40,027 bases of DNA from Phycisphaeraceae bacterium (GTDB lineage Bacteria; Planctomycetota; Phycisphaerae; Phycisphaerales; Phycisphaeraceae), in assembly GCA_020851395.1 (NCBI GenBank), contig JADZCW010000013.1, positions 1-40,027 on the forward strand, given 5' to 3'. Made by a program: the position numbers and the translations under genes. Below the pieces are notes generated by a model. That model saw nothing but the letters and a program-made list of their open reading frames with translations, did not search any database and was not told where the DNA came from. Positions 1 through 8,686 of the stretch are shown here, one piece after another (the first letter of the stretch is position 1; each line of letters begins with the position of its first letter).

Positions 1-861
1 GTGACTCACCTGCTGGCCCACGACCCCTCGGACCCACTGACCGACGGCATGGTGGCGTGGCGGTATCGCCCCGGCACAGCCCTCGACGCCAGCGGCACGA
101 CCGAGGCGCTTCGGCTGGCCGAGGCGCTCTGGCGCGGCAGCGCGTTGTTCAACCGGCCGGCGGACCGCGATCTGTCTGTGTTGATCCTCCACGCCTATGC
201 CCGCCACGCGGCGGTCGACCAGAACATCTGGCTCATCCGCAACTACTTCAATCTCCAGACGCGCGCCTTCGCGACTAATTCCTATCTGGTGGATTATGAC
301 ACGGACCTGCTGGCGGAGGTCGCCAAGGACACGGGTGATGCGGCCTTGGCGGACGTGGCTGAACGATCTGCTTCGCTGATCCGCAAGGCGCTCGCTCCGT
401 GCGGCCTGCTGCACGAGATCGTTCAGCCCGAGGTGCTGACGCTCATGCCCACCCTCCCGGGGGCGGGGGGAGGCGTTGCCTTCTCGCCCAACGACATCAT
501 CCACCTGGGCAACTCGGCCACCGTGGCGCGCGGCGTGGCGAAGTCAGCCCCCGAGATCGGCAGGCGGGTGTTGGCGTTCGCGACCGCCCGTCTGCCGGAC
601 TTGCGCGTGCACTACCTGGGCCGGACGGGCGAGAAGGTGTCCGCCGACGATGACTGGGCGGGCGGGGACGTGCTCGCGGCGCTGGCGCTGCTAGCCGACG
701 AGCTCGAGGATGGCGCTGGTCTGCGGACACTCCGTCCGATGATGCTGGAAAAAGCGCAGCGATTCGCGGAGCAACCCTCCGAGCCATTGGTGTATCAAGC
801 GACCTCTTTGTCGCGAGCGATGCAACGGATCATGCGGGCTTTTGACGGCAAATCACTATAG
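1..861 (+). CDS. Probable alpha/alpha-toroid protein, possibly 5'-truncated
   Basis: The frame is open from the first base, which happens to be GTG, so the true start may lie outside the window. The visible 286 residues are helical and rich in Ala, Leu and Arg. Segments such as 'IWLIRNYFNLQTRAFATN' and 'SYLVDYDTDLLAEVA' look like the inner helices of an (alpha/alpha)6 toroid of the kind found in glycosidases and polysaccharide-processing proteins. I cannot name a family. There is no signal peptide or membrane segment in the visible part. The stop lies 8 bases before the next start codon, so the two genes are probably cotranscribed. The function is unknown and the fold assignment is an inference from helix pattern only. 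Confidence 0.6.
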   Translation: MTHLLAHDPSDPLTDGMVAWRYRPGTALDASGTTEALRLAEALWRGSALFNRPADRDLSVLILHAYARHAAVDQNIWLIRNYFNLQTRAFATNSYLVDYDTDLLAEVAKDTGDAALADVAERSASLIRKALAPCGLLHEIVQPEVLTLMPTLPGAGGGVAFSPNDIIHLGNSATVARGVAKSAPEIGRRVLAFATARLPDLRVHYLGRTGEKVSADDDWAGGDVLAALALLADELEDGAGLRTLRPMMLEKAQRFAEQPSEPLVYQATSLSRAMQRIMRAFDGKSL

Positions 862-869
862 TTTCGCTC

Positions 870-1274
870 ATGGATCGCGGACGTCTGCACTGGGTGGTTG
901 TCACCCTCGGCGTGTTCTGGTTCGGCGTGTTCCTGCCGGCCCACCAGCGCGGCGCTGTCCAATTGCCCGGCCCCAAGCCGGCCGCGATCGCTCCCGGCGC
1001 GGCGGAGTGCACGTCGCAGATGACGGGACTCCCGTCCTGCTGCCGTCCGCGGCCCGTCGAGTCGTCGCCGACTTCCGGCCGCGGCCGGCCGATGCCGACC
1101 AGGTCCTGCGCGGTCTGCCACCTCTCCGAGCTGACCGTCCCGCCCCCGCCGTTGGTGATTCCTCCGCACCGGTTGGCCCTGCTGCTGGTGCTGCCCGTGG
1201 AGCGATCGCACGCTCCGGATCGTCTCGGGCCGTGCGTGACCTACCTCGGCCGAGCCCCTCCCCTCGCGATCTGA
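870..1274 (+). CDS. Small DUF2946-like membrane protein
   Basis: A 134-residue protein. An N-terminal hydrophobic segment (about residues 8-24) is followed by a Pro/Arg-rich middle, a CxxC-type motif ('SCAVCHLSEL', about 79-88), a Pro-rich stretch, a second hydrophobic stretch and a C-terminal 'LGRAPP' motif. This order (membrane anchor, CxxC, Pro-rich, terminal RAPP) matches my recollection of the DUF2946 family, which is often found near copper-related genes. The start ATG lies 8 bases after the preceding stop. A pseudopilin and a PEP-CTERM gene follow. The family call is moderate and the function is not established; a role in metal handling is only a guess from the family. Confidence 0.55.
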   Translation: MDRGRLHWVVVTLGVFWFGVFLPAHQRGAVQLPGPKPAAIAPGAAECTSQMTGLPSCCRPRPVESSPTSGRGRPMPTRSCAVCHLSELTVPPPPLVIPPHRLALLLVLPVERSHAPDRLGPCVTYLGRAPPLAI

Positions 1275-1375
1275 CGCCCTTCGCTCTTGTCCCTGTGTAG
1301 ATCCGTGGACCACGCCCGGCCCGGCCGGCGCGGTTCGTGTCGGCACGCGTCGTGCCCTCATCGAGGAGTCGCGTC

Positions 1376-2083
1376 ATGCGCGATCGGTGGCCTGTTCCAT
1401 CCTCTCGGCGCGTCGGCTTCACGCTCGTGGAGCTGCTGGTGGTCATCGCGATCATCGGCCTGCTCATGGGCCTGCTGCTGCCGGCGCTGGGCTCCGCACG
1501 CGCGTCGGGCCGGTCGGCCGTGTGCCTGAGCCAGATCAAGCAGATCGGCTCGGCGACGCTGATGTACGCCCAGGAGCACGATGACCAGCTGCCGCGCAGC
1601 TCCCACTCGGCCCTGGCTCACCGGGCGATGCCCTGGGGTTACGCCCTGTGCCCCTACCTCGGTGGGTTCGAGTATTCCGCCCCCGGCCCGGCCTGGGACG
1701 ACCTGTTCAACGGACTGTATCGCTGCCCGCAGGACACGCGTCGCGAGCAGTGGAGCTACGGCAAGAGCGTCTGGTTCGAGCTGACCGCCGGCGAGACCGG
1801 CGAGATCACCGGCTCACCCACCGGGCCGGTCTACCCCACGATCGTCACCGTCCCGCTGCCCTCGGGCACCATCTTGTTTGGTGAGCTGGCCAGCGGCTCG
1901 ATGGGCGATCACATCATGGCCCACTTCTGGTATTTCGGCGGCGCCCCGGAAGTGGACACGGCCCGGCACGGCTCGACGAGCAACTACGGCTTCGTCGACG
2001 GCCACGCCGAGTCGATGCCCTTCGCCGCCACCTTCAACCTTGACCAGGGCGTCGACCTGTGGAACCCCGGCACGGCGCGATGA
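1376..2083 (+). CDS. H-X9-DG pseudopilin (type II secretion G-like prepilin)
   Basis: A 235-residue type IV pilin-like protein. Residues 13-30 carry the prepilin peptidase motif G/FTLVELLVVIAIIGLL, with cleavage expected after the Gly, followed by the hydrophobic N-terminal helix. Near the C terminus, 'RHGSTSNYGFVDGHAE' fits the H-X9-DG signature of the abundant planctomycete prepilin-like proteins. ATG 1376 was chosen because GAGGAG lies 7 bases upstream at 1363-1368; an in-frame GTG at 1337 has no such site. It sits between a DUF2946-like gene and a PEP-CTERM gene. Such proteins are exported and anchored in the inner membrane; their individual roles are mostly unknown. Confidence 0.9.
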   Translation: MRDRWPVPSSRRVGFTLVELLVVIAIIGLLMGLLLPALGSARASGRSAVCLSQIKQIGSATLMYAQEHDDQLPRSSHSALAHRAMPWGYALCPYLGGFEYSAPGPAWDDLFNGLYRCPQDTRREQWSYGKSVWFELTAGETGEITGSPTGPVYPTIVTVPLPSGTILFGELASGSMGDHIMAHFWYFGGAPEVDTARHGSTSNYGFVDGHAESMPFAATFNLDQGVDLWNPGTAR

Positions 2084-2126
2084 GCCCCCCGGAAGTTTCC
2101 TTTTCACGAGCCCTATGGAGAGATTT

Positions 2127-2798
2127 ATGCGTGTGAATCGTGTGTCCGTGATCGTTCTGACGTCGGCCTTGTTGGCCCTCCCATTCGCCCCCACGGCGGA
2201 CGCCGCCTACGTCATGCCCCAGATCGGCGGCGGGCAGGTCGGCATGATGGGCGCGCCGATGAAGCACACCGACGTCTCCTTCGACGGCGTGAACATCTCC
2301 CTGCACGTCGACGACACCGTAGCGACGCCGGCCTTGCGCCCGCTCGAGCCGCCGGACGAGTTCGATCCCTCCCTGGCCTGGTCGGTGCTGACGGACAGGG
2401 CGTACAACTTCCAGTACGCCTGGAACCCCGGCGGCTTTATCACTCTCCCGCAGGGAGGATCCATCTGGGTCGAGCGCCTGCATCATGACGCGGGGCTCGA
2501 GGTCTTCCTGCGTCCCCCGGCCGCGCCGGCCTACGCCCCGGTGTTCGCCGCCGACGGCGACCGCTGGATGTGGAGCGGCGCGATGCAGCACAACGCCTAC
2601 GCCGTGCTCAACCCGACGCAGAGCCTTTACACCGCGACGTACCGCGTCTACATCGGCGACATCACGACCGGCCAGCCGCTGGACGGTTACGGCAGCGCGG
2701 AGGTGACGTGGGAATGGACCGCCACGCCGGTTCCCGAGCCGGCGTCGTTGGCGGTGCTGATCAGCGCCGCGGCGATGCTGGTGCGACGTCAGCGATAA
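2127..2798 (+). CDS. PEP-CTERM sorting-domain protein, surface or secreted
   Basis: A 223-residue protein with an N-terminal signal peptide (hydrophobic core VIVLTSALLALPFA, cleavage likely after TADA). The C-terminal tail is 'VPEPASLAVLISAAAMLVRRQR': the PEP motif, a membrane helix and a basic end, which is the substrate signal for exosortase. The central region is unfamiliar but contains clustered Met and His: 'GMMGAPMKH', 'LHHD' and 'MWSGAMQHN'. An in-frame ATG at 2115 is an alternative start; 2127 has GGAGAG a few bases upstream. It is the last gene of the left-hand group and is followed by a strong terminator. Metal binding by the Met/His clusters is an inference. Confidence 0.85.
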   Translation: MRVNRVSVIVLTSALLALPFAPTADAAYVMPQIGGGQVGMMGAPMKHTDVSFDGVNISLHVDDTVATPALRPLEPPDEFDPSLAWSVLTDRAYNFQYAWNPGGFITLPQGGSIWVERLHHDAGLEVFLRPPAAPAYAPVFAADGDRWMWSGAMQHNAYAVLNPTQSLYTATYRVYIGDITTGQPLDGYGSAEVTWEWTATPVPEPASLAVLISAAAMLVRRQR

Positions 2799-2824
2799 CG
2801 CGACAGGCCATCGATGTTCCGAGA

Positions 2825-2857
2825 AGCCCGGAATCCGCATGATCCCGGGCTTTTTTT
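2825..2857 (+). terminator. Intrinsic terminator after the PEP-CTERM gene
   Basis: A ten-pair stem with one A-C mismatch (left arm AGCCCGGAAT, right arm ATCCCGGGCT) and a 7-base loop is followed directly by seven T (2851-2857). It lies 26 bases after the stop at 2798. Confidence 0.85.
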
Positions 2858-2860
2858 CTC

Positions 2861-3862
2861 TCACCACGCGTAGGCCTGGGGCGCCTCGCCGCCGGGGCCG
2901 GGGAAGATGGCGTCGAGCTCCGCCAACGTCTGGGCGTCCAGACGCAGCTCCACCGCGGCCAGAGCGTCGTGGAGGTGCTCGATGGTGCGGGGGCCAATGA
3001 TCGGACCGGTCAGGTCGGGGTTGGCCAACACCCATGCCAAGCCGACCTGGGCGGGTTTCTGGCCGGTCCGCCGGCACAGGCTTTCGTAACGCTCGAGCTT
3101 GGGGCGGTGGCGCTCGAGGTTCTTGAGCGAGCCCTCGTCGCCGCGGCGGGCGATCTCGTCGAGCGACTCGATGCCCGCGAGCAGGCCGTTGTTCAGCGGG
3201 CTCCAGGCGATCGCGCCCAGACCATAGTGACGGCAGGCTGGCAGCACCTCCAGCTCCGGCGTGCGGCAGAGCAGCCCGTACTTGCTCTGCTCGCAGACCA
3301 GGCTCATCAGCCCGCGCTGCCGGGCGATCTGACAAGCGGTGGCGATGTCCCAGCCGGCGAAGTTGGACGAGCCGACGTAGGTGATTTTGCCCTGGCGGAT
3401 CAGCGTCTCGAGGGCCTGCCAGACCTCGTCCCAGGGCGTCTGGCGGTCGACGTGGTGCATCTGATAGAGGTCGACGTGATCGACGCCCAGCCGACGGAGG
3501 CTGCCCTCGGCGGCGCGGCGGATGTGGAAAGCCGACAGACCACGATCGTTGATGTCGGGGCTACACTCGATGTAACATTTGGTGGCCAGCACAATCCGAT
3601 CGCGACGACCGGGCCGATCCTTGAGCCATCGGCCGAGGATCTCTTCGGTCCATCCGGGATGACCGCCGACATCGGGGCGGGTGAAGAACTTGCCGTAGGT
3701 GTCGGCCGTGTCAATGAAGTTGACGCCCGCCTCGACGGCGGCGTCGAGGATGTCGCGCGCCTCGGGCTCGGGCGTCTGCGGCCCGAAGTTGACCGTGCCG
3801 AGGCAGAGCCTCGAGACCTTCACGCCGCTGCGGCCGAGGGGGAGATACTGCATGCTGTGCAT
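2861..3862 (-). CDS. Aldo/keto reductase
   Basis: A 333-residue NAD(P)H-dependent carbonyl reductase of the AKR superfamily (TIM barrel). The catalytic tetrad is complete: Asp51 and Tyr56 in 'DTADTYG', Lys95 in 'LATKCY' and His136 in 'YQMHHVD'. The conserved 'YVGSSNF' and 'IAWSPLNNGLLAG' segments and the C-terminal coenzyme-binding region 'GPIIGPRTIEHLHDAL' are present. ATG 3862 and ATG 3853 (Met4) are both possible; neither has a strong ribosome binding site. The gene converges on the PEP-CTERM gene and is transcribed away from the Gfo/Idh gene at 4133. The substrate cannot be told from the sequence. Confidence 0.93.
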   Translation of the reverse strand: MHSMQYLPLGRSGVKVSRLCLGTVNFGPQTPEPEARDILDAAVEAGVNFIDTADTYGKFFTRPDVGGHPGWTEEILGRWLKDRPGRRDRIVLATKCYIECSPDINDRGLSAFHIRRAAEGSLRRLGVDHVDLYQMHHVDRQTPWDEVWQALETLIRQGKITYVGSSNFAGWDIATACQIARQRGLMSLVCEQSKYGLLCRTPELEVLPACRHYGLGAIAWSPLNNGLLAGIESLDEIARRGDEGSLKNLERHRPKLERYESLCRRTGQKPAQVGLAWVLANPDLTGPIIGPRTIEHLHDALAAVELRLDAQTLAELDAIFPGPGGEAPQAYAW

Positions 3863-4019
3863 CCGTGGGTTGATCGGCCGTGTTGGCGGCGAGTTTACAC
3901 CACGCGACCATCCCGCGACGGTCGGTCACGGCGACCGAATCAGGCTGAACGAGAAGGGCATAAAGTATCAAACAGTCTCAAGAAAGCGATCGATTTCGTT
4001 AACTTTATTCCGGAAGGTA

Positions 4020-4049
4020 TTGACGAAGCGAGCCGTGCATTGATATGGT
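4020..4049 (+). promoter_or_regulatory. Candidate sigma-70-type promoter for the Gfo/Idh gene
   Basis: TTGACG (4020-4025) and TATGGT (4044-4049) are 18 bases apart, in the AT-richer part of the 270-base divergent interval 3863-4132. The predicted transcript start would be about 75 bases before the ATG at 4133. Confidence 0.4.
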
Positions 4050-4132
4050 CGTTCCAACTTCGGGCCGGGTAACTGAGGGGCATTTTTGATCATCGGCATC
4101 GGCCACGGGATTCGGCCGGCCGGGGCAGGAAC

Positions 4133-5113
4133 ATGAGTTTACGTGCGGTCGTCATTGGTTCCGGCCAGGCGGGCCGGTTCTATGCTGCGGTCCATGCGCG
4201 CTGCGACGAAGCGCCGCTGGCGGCGGTCTGTGACACCGATCTCTCCGGCGCCACGCGTCTGGGCAAGCTGTACGGTGTCCCGGCCTATAACGACCTCGAA
4301 CGAATGTTCCGCGAGGTCGAGCCCCAGATGGTGTCGATCGCCAGCCCCGAGCGGCAGCACGCCGACCAGGCGATCACCGCGCTGCGGCACGGCTGCCACG
4401 TGCTTTGCGAGCCGGTGCTGGGCCACACGCTTGAGGCCGCGCACCAGGTGGCCGACGCCGCTCGCACCGCCGACCGGCGCCTGGCCGTGGCCATGCACTT
4501 CCGCTGGCTGCCGTTGATCCAGTGGATCAAACAGTCACTCGACGCGGGCTATCTCGGCCGGCCCATCTTCCTGACCATCCATGCCAACAGCTTCTGCTGG
4601 CACCCGATGCTCGACCTGATCCACTACCTGCTGGGCAAGCCCGAGTCGGTGCAGTCCGTCCAGCAGCATGAGCCGGGCCTGCTGGCCGACCTCTGGCCGG
4701 ACCGACGGAGCATCGTTCTGTTTCCCACACGCATGGTCACGGCCACCTTTTCCTACCAGCAAGGACCGGCGGCCGTCCTGACCTCCTCGGCCTACCAGCG
4801 CTACGACCGGGAGATGTTTGATCTCAAACTCGTCACCGAGCAGGCAACGCTGCGGATCGACAGCACGCGCAAGGACCGGCTCGCCGGCCAGCTCCGCATC
4901 GAGACAGCCACGGAACTGCCTCCGCTGCCCGCCGCTGACGCCGTGCCCAGCGACCTTCAGCATGCGGTGCAGCGATCGGTCGAGCTCTTCCTGGCCGCCG
5001 TCGAGAACGGCTCGCACCCGCCTGTCACGGCCGAGGATGCCTACGTCGCACTTCAGATGGAGCAGTCGGTCATCCGCGCCGACGGCAGCCCCTCCCGCGT
5101 GATGATCTTCTGA
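4133..5113 (+). CDS. Gfo/Idh/MocA-family oxidoreductase, atypical
   Basis: A 326-residue protein of the NAD(P)-dependent sugar/inositol dehydrogenase family. The N-terminal Rossmann fold has GSGQAG (residues 9-14). At about residues 90-97 the family consensus CEKPLA is replaced by 'CEPVLG', so the usual catalytic/cofactor-contacting Lys is missing. The C-terminal domain keeps 'LDLIHYLLG', where family members place the conserved D...H pair. GGGGCAGGA just before the ATG serves as ribosome binding site. The gene stands alone between the aldo/keto reductase and tpx. It could be a dehydrogenase with a shifted active site or a catalytically altered homologue; the substrate is unknown. Confidence 0.88.
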   Translation: MSLRAVVIGSGQAGRFYAAVHARCDEAPLAAVCDTDLSGATRLGKLYGVPAYNDLERMFREVEPQMVSIASPERQHADQAITALRHGCHVLCEPVLGHTLEAAHQVADAARTADRRLAVAMHFRWLPLIQWIKQSLDAGYLGRPIFLTIHANSFCWHPMLDLIHYLLGKPESVQSVQQHEPGLLADLWPDRRSIVLFPTRMVTATFSYQQGPAAVLTSSAYQRYDREMFDLKLVTEQATLRIDSTRKDRLAGQLRIETATELPPLPAADAVPSDLQHAVQRSVELFLAAVENGSHPPVTAEDAYVALQMEQSVIRADGSPSRVMIF

Positions 5114-5202
5114 GCCGGCAGTCATGGACGCCCATGGCACCCCGGCCCGGCATCACCCTCACGCCTCCTTTGATCGCCTGGCTGAGGGATTTTCCCGGCC
5201 AC

Positions 5203-5230
5203 TTGTCCCCGGCGGACATGGCCCTAGAAT
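5203..5230 (+). promoter_or_regulatory. Candidate promoter for tpx
   Basis: TTGTCC (5203-5208) and TAGAAT (5225-5230) are separated by 16 bases, about 95 bases before the tpx start. Matches to the -35 and -10 consensus are partial. The rest of 5114-5323 shows no gene. Confidence 0.35.
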
Positions 5231-5323
5231 CACCGCACACCCGCACCGGCCTGGCCCCGCTCACCATCGAAGCGCAGCGGGCCTATTCCGCGGTGCGACA
5301 GCCCCATACCCCAGGAGACGCTC

Positions 5324-5827
<504 letters not shown>

Positions 5828-5860
5828 GCCCTGCGCCCACAACTCGCCAAATGCTCTCGA

Positions 5861-5889
5861 CCCCTCGCCCACAGGCGAGGGGTTTTTTT
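5861..5889 (+). terminator. Intrinsic terminator of tpx
   Basis: A perfect nine-pair stem CCCCTCGCC / GGCGAGGGG with a CACA loop is followed by seven T (5883-5889). Confidence 0.93.
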
Positions 5890-5994
5890 CATCCGAGCCA
5901 AGGAAAATCGCCCCCGGCCCGCAACCTCCGCGATAGCATACGCGTATTCAACATCATCCCGCCCGATCCAACGATTGTCGCTCTGGAGATTGTC

Positions 5995-7539
5995 ATGCCG
6001 CACGATGGCACGTCGTTCAGCCGCCGCGAAATGCTCAAATTCAGCGCCGCCGCCGTCGCCGCCGCGAGCCTGCCCAAGGCCGTTCGCGCCCAGCAGATCC
6101 CCACCACCATGCCGACGGCCGCCACCCGGTCTTCCGGGGGGCCCAAGAACATCATCTTCATGGTCTCCGACGGCATGAGCATCGGCGTGCCGACGATGAC
6201 CGAGCACTTCAGCCGCCTCGTCCGCGGGCCCAAGACCTTCACCCACTGGCACGGCCTGCTGACCCGACCGGACGTGGCCCACGGCCTGTTCGACATGGCC
6301 TCACTCAACTCGCTGACCACCGACTCGGCCGCCGCCAGCAGCTCCTGGGGCTCGGGCTCGCGGATCTACAACGGCATGATCAACACGCTGCCCGACGGCA
6401 CCAAGCTCACCCCGCTGTGCCCTCTGGCGCGGTCGGTCGGCAAGCGCACCGCGCTGGTGACCACCGCGCGCATCACACACGCCACGCCGGCCGGCTTCGC
6501 CGCCAACCAGGCCGCCCGCGACGACGAGGACGAGATCGCCCCGCAGTACCTGGACGTGGTCGACGTCCTGCTCGGCGGCGGGCACAAGCATTTCTCGTCC
6601 GACACGCGCAAGGACAAGGCGGATCTCTTCGCCGCGTACCGTGACAAGGGCTACACGATCTTCAAACAGCGCAGTGATATCGCCCCGGGCCAGAAGCAGG
6701 CCAAGGTTCTGGGCGTCTTCGCTGACGGGCACATGCCCTACACCCTCGACACCAACAGCGACCCCGAGCTCGCCGCCCGCACGCCGACGCTCGCCGAGAT
6801 GGCCAGCTACGCCCTGGATTGCATGGCCGACGCGCCTGACGGGTTCCTGATGCAGATCGAGGGCGCCCGCATCGACCACGCCGCCCACGCCAACGACGCC
6901 GGGGCGATCCTGTGGGACCAACTCGCCTTCGACGACGCCATCGGCGTGGTGCTCCAGTTCGTGCGGGAGCACCCCGACACGCTGGTGATCATCACGTCGG
7001 ACCACGGCAACTCCAACCCCGGCCTGCGCGGCATCGGGCAGAGCTACCGCGATACCAACGCGGCCTTCGAGAAGGTCGCCCTGGCTCGTCAGTCCTACGA
7101 GGTCATGCTCCCGCAGTTCTACAGGGCGGCCGAGGGCCGGGCGGGGGTGCCGACCGACGCGGTGATCGAGATCGTCCGCAAGGGCACGGGCGTGGAGTTG
7201 ACGTCCGAGCAGGCGCAGGCCGTCGCCCTGGGTGTCGAGGGCAAGGGCCACGGCGGGCTCAACCAGCAGACGGACAACTACTACGGCGCGCTCGGCGAAC
7301 TGGTCGGCAACACCAACGGCATCGGCTGGACCGGCACGACCCACACCTGCGACTGGACGCTCTTATCGGCCCTGGGCCCGGGGCAGGACGCCTTCGTCGG
7401 GCTGCATCGCAACGTCGAGGCGTTCAGCATCCTCACGCGATACATGGGTATGGACTTCGCCAATCCTTCGATGACGCTCGAAGATGCCCGCCAGCACGCG
7501 ATGGCCGGTCCGACGCGCCGGACTGTCGACTGGGCATAA
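5995..7539 (+). CDS. Alkaline phosphatase, PhoA type, Tat-exported
   Basis: A 514-residue phosphomonoesterase. The N terminus has a twin-arginine motif (SRREMLK, residues 9-15) followed by an Ala-rich hydrophobic segment and a likely cleavage site after VRA, so it is probably exported folded. Metal and active-site elements appear in family order: Asp59 in 'MVSDGMS', nucleophile Ser111 in 'TDSAAAS', 'THATPAGFAANQ', 'EGARIDHAAHAND', 'ITSDHGN', 'KGHGGLNQQTDNY' and the late His in 'TTHTCDW'. ATG 5995 has GGAG 6 bases upstream; the longer open frame to 5851 runs through the tpx terminator and is not used. It would release phosphate from organic esters outside the cytoplasm. Confidence 0.93.
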   Translation: MPHDGTSFSRREMLKFSAAAVAAASLPKAVRAQQIPTTMPTAATRSSGGPKNIIFMVSDGMSIGVPTMTEHFSRLVRGPKTFTHWHGLLTRPDVAHGLFDMASLNSLTTDSAAASSSWGSGSRIYNGMINTLPDGTKLTPLCPLARSVGKRTALVTTARITHATPAGFAANQAARDDEDEIAPQYLDVVDVLLGGGHKHFSSDTRKDKADLFAAYRDKGYTIFKQRSDIAPGQKQAKVLGVFADGHMPYTLDTNSDPELAARTPTLAEMASYALDCMADAPDGFLMQIEGARIDHAAHANDAGAILWDQLAFDDAIGVVLQFVREHPDTLVIITSDHGNSNPGLRGIGQSYRDTNAAFEKVALARQSYEVMLPQFYRAAEGRAGVPTDAVIEIVRKGTGVELTSEQAQAVALGVEGKGHGGLNQQTDNYYGALGELVGNTNGIGWTGTTHTCDWTLLSALGPGQDAFVGLHRNVEAFSILTRYMGMDFANPSMTLEDARQHAMAGPTRRTVDWA

Positions 7540-7886
7540 TCCCAGGACGATCCTTCCCTCCAAAGAGACAGAGCAGTCCGCTTGCGGCTGCTTGTTGTCT
7601 TGAAGATTTTCTTGTCAGCCGATCCACCGCCCCTTGCCTTGGCCCTGACAGGCGGCTACTTTTTTCGCGATATCCGTGTCATGGGTGTCGTGCCCGCCTC
7701 GGGCGGAGAAACAAAGCGCACGACCCGACGCCACCGGCTCCTTCGCACCCCTTTCCGTTAGGTCACTTCGTCCATCCGCGGCGAAAGCACAACAGAGAAC
7801 GCCTGTTGATCCACAACCAAGCACGACGTGTCCGCCCTGCCGATGTCGGCAGGACGACGCTCACGTCACCCGATAAGGAACCGTTT
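7540..7886. other. Intergenic region with hairpins between phosphatase and membrane protein
   Basis: The 347 bases hold no convincing gene. A weak terminator-like hairpin lies at 7627-7665. A perfect eight-pair inverted repeat with a 2-base loop (CCTGCCGA TG TCGGCAGG, 7836-7853) lies 33 bases before the next start, in the presumed 5' leader. A short CCGCC/GGCGG hairpin occurs near 7694-7706. I see no clear promoter. Confidence 0.5.
7627..7665 (+). terminator. Weak intrinsic terminator candidate after alkaline phosphatase
   Basis: CCGCC (7627-7631) pairs with GGCGG (7651-7655). The hairpin is followed by CTAC and then six T (7660-7665). The stem is short and the loop is 19 bases, so efficiency is doubtful. 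Confidence 0.35.
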
Positions 7887-8669
7887 ATGGGGATGAATTC
7901 GGCTTCTATCGCGACCACCGTCCGCCCGTCGCGCGTGGTGCCCTTCAAAGCTGCGCGGTGGTTCTACCCCGCCGCCGGCGTGCTGATGCTGATCTACACG
8001 ATCGTCGGCTTCCAGCTCTTCTACTTCCACGGCCGGGCCTATCCCGGTCGGGAGATCACCCCGCCGATCCGCACGCTCGTGATCACGCACGGCGTGGCGA
8101 TGGCGCTGTGGATCATCCTGGGCATCGTCCAGCCCACGCTGGTGGCGATCAAGAAATACAAGGTCCACATGACCCTGGGCTGGTTCGGCGTGGCGCTGGC
8201 GGCGGCGGTCTTCGTGCTGGGGTTGATGATCGGCGTGCAGTCGGCTCGCTACGCCCCGCCCGGGGCGACGATCATGGGCTACACTGCCAAGCAGTTCATG
8301 GCCGTGCCGCTGATCTCGGCGGTGGCCTTCGCGATCCTGGTCGCTGTCGGGGTGTGGAAGCGCAAGCGCCCCATGATCCACAAGGCCATGATGCTCACCG
8401 CCACGCTGGCGACGATCTCGGCGGCGCTCAACCGCATCGACGGCCTGAACAACCTCTACTTCGGCACGTTCCTCGAGCCCCTCTTCGGGCCGTCCCTCTT
8501 CGCGGTGGTCACGGCCGGCGTGCTGCTGCTGATCCGCAGCGTGCTGATCAAGTCATTCGACCGCTGGCTGGCGGTGGGGTTTGTCGTGCTGACGGCCATC
8601 GCGCTGATGATCCCGATCGTCGCCCGCACGTCAGCTTGGGACGCCTTCGCGTCGATGCTGGTGCACTAG
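7887..8669 (+). CDS. Multi-pass inner-membrane protein of unknown function
   Basis: A 260-residue protein with about six to seven hydrophobic helices, beginning at 'WFYPAAGVLMLIYTIVGFQLFYF' and ending near the C terminus. Conserved-looking polar elements between helices include 'HGRAYPGREITPPIR', 'VITHGVAMALW', 'KKYKVHMTLGWFG', 'RPMIHKAMM' and 'AALNRID'. The His residues inside or next to helices could bind heme or metal, as in small cytochrome-b-like proteins, but no defined heme motif is present. I remember similar uncharacterised proteins from other bacteria. AAGGA lies 7 bases before ATG 7887. It converges with the carbonic anhydrase gene, with 17 bases between the stops. Confidence 0.85.
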   Translation: MGMNSASIATTVRPSRVVPFKAARWFYPAAGVLMLIYTIVGFQLFYFHGRAYPGREITPPIRTLVITHGVAMALWIILGIVQPTLVAIKKYKVHMTLGWFGVALAAAVFVLGLMIGVQSARYAPPGATIMGYTAKQFMAVPLISAVAFAILVAVGVWKRKRPMIHKAMMLTATLATISAALNRIDGLNNLYFGTFLEPLFGPSLFAVVTAGVLLLIRSVLIKSFDRWLAVGFVVLTAIALMIPIVARTSAWDAFASMLVH

Positions 8670-8686
8670 AAGCGGGACAGATTCCG

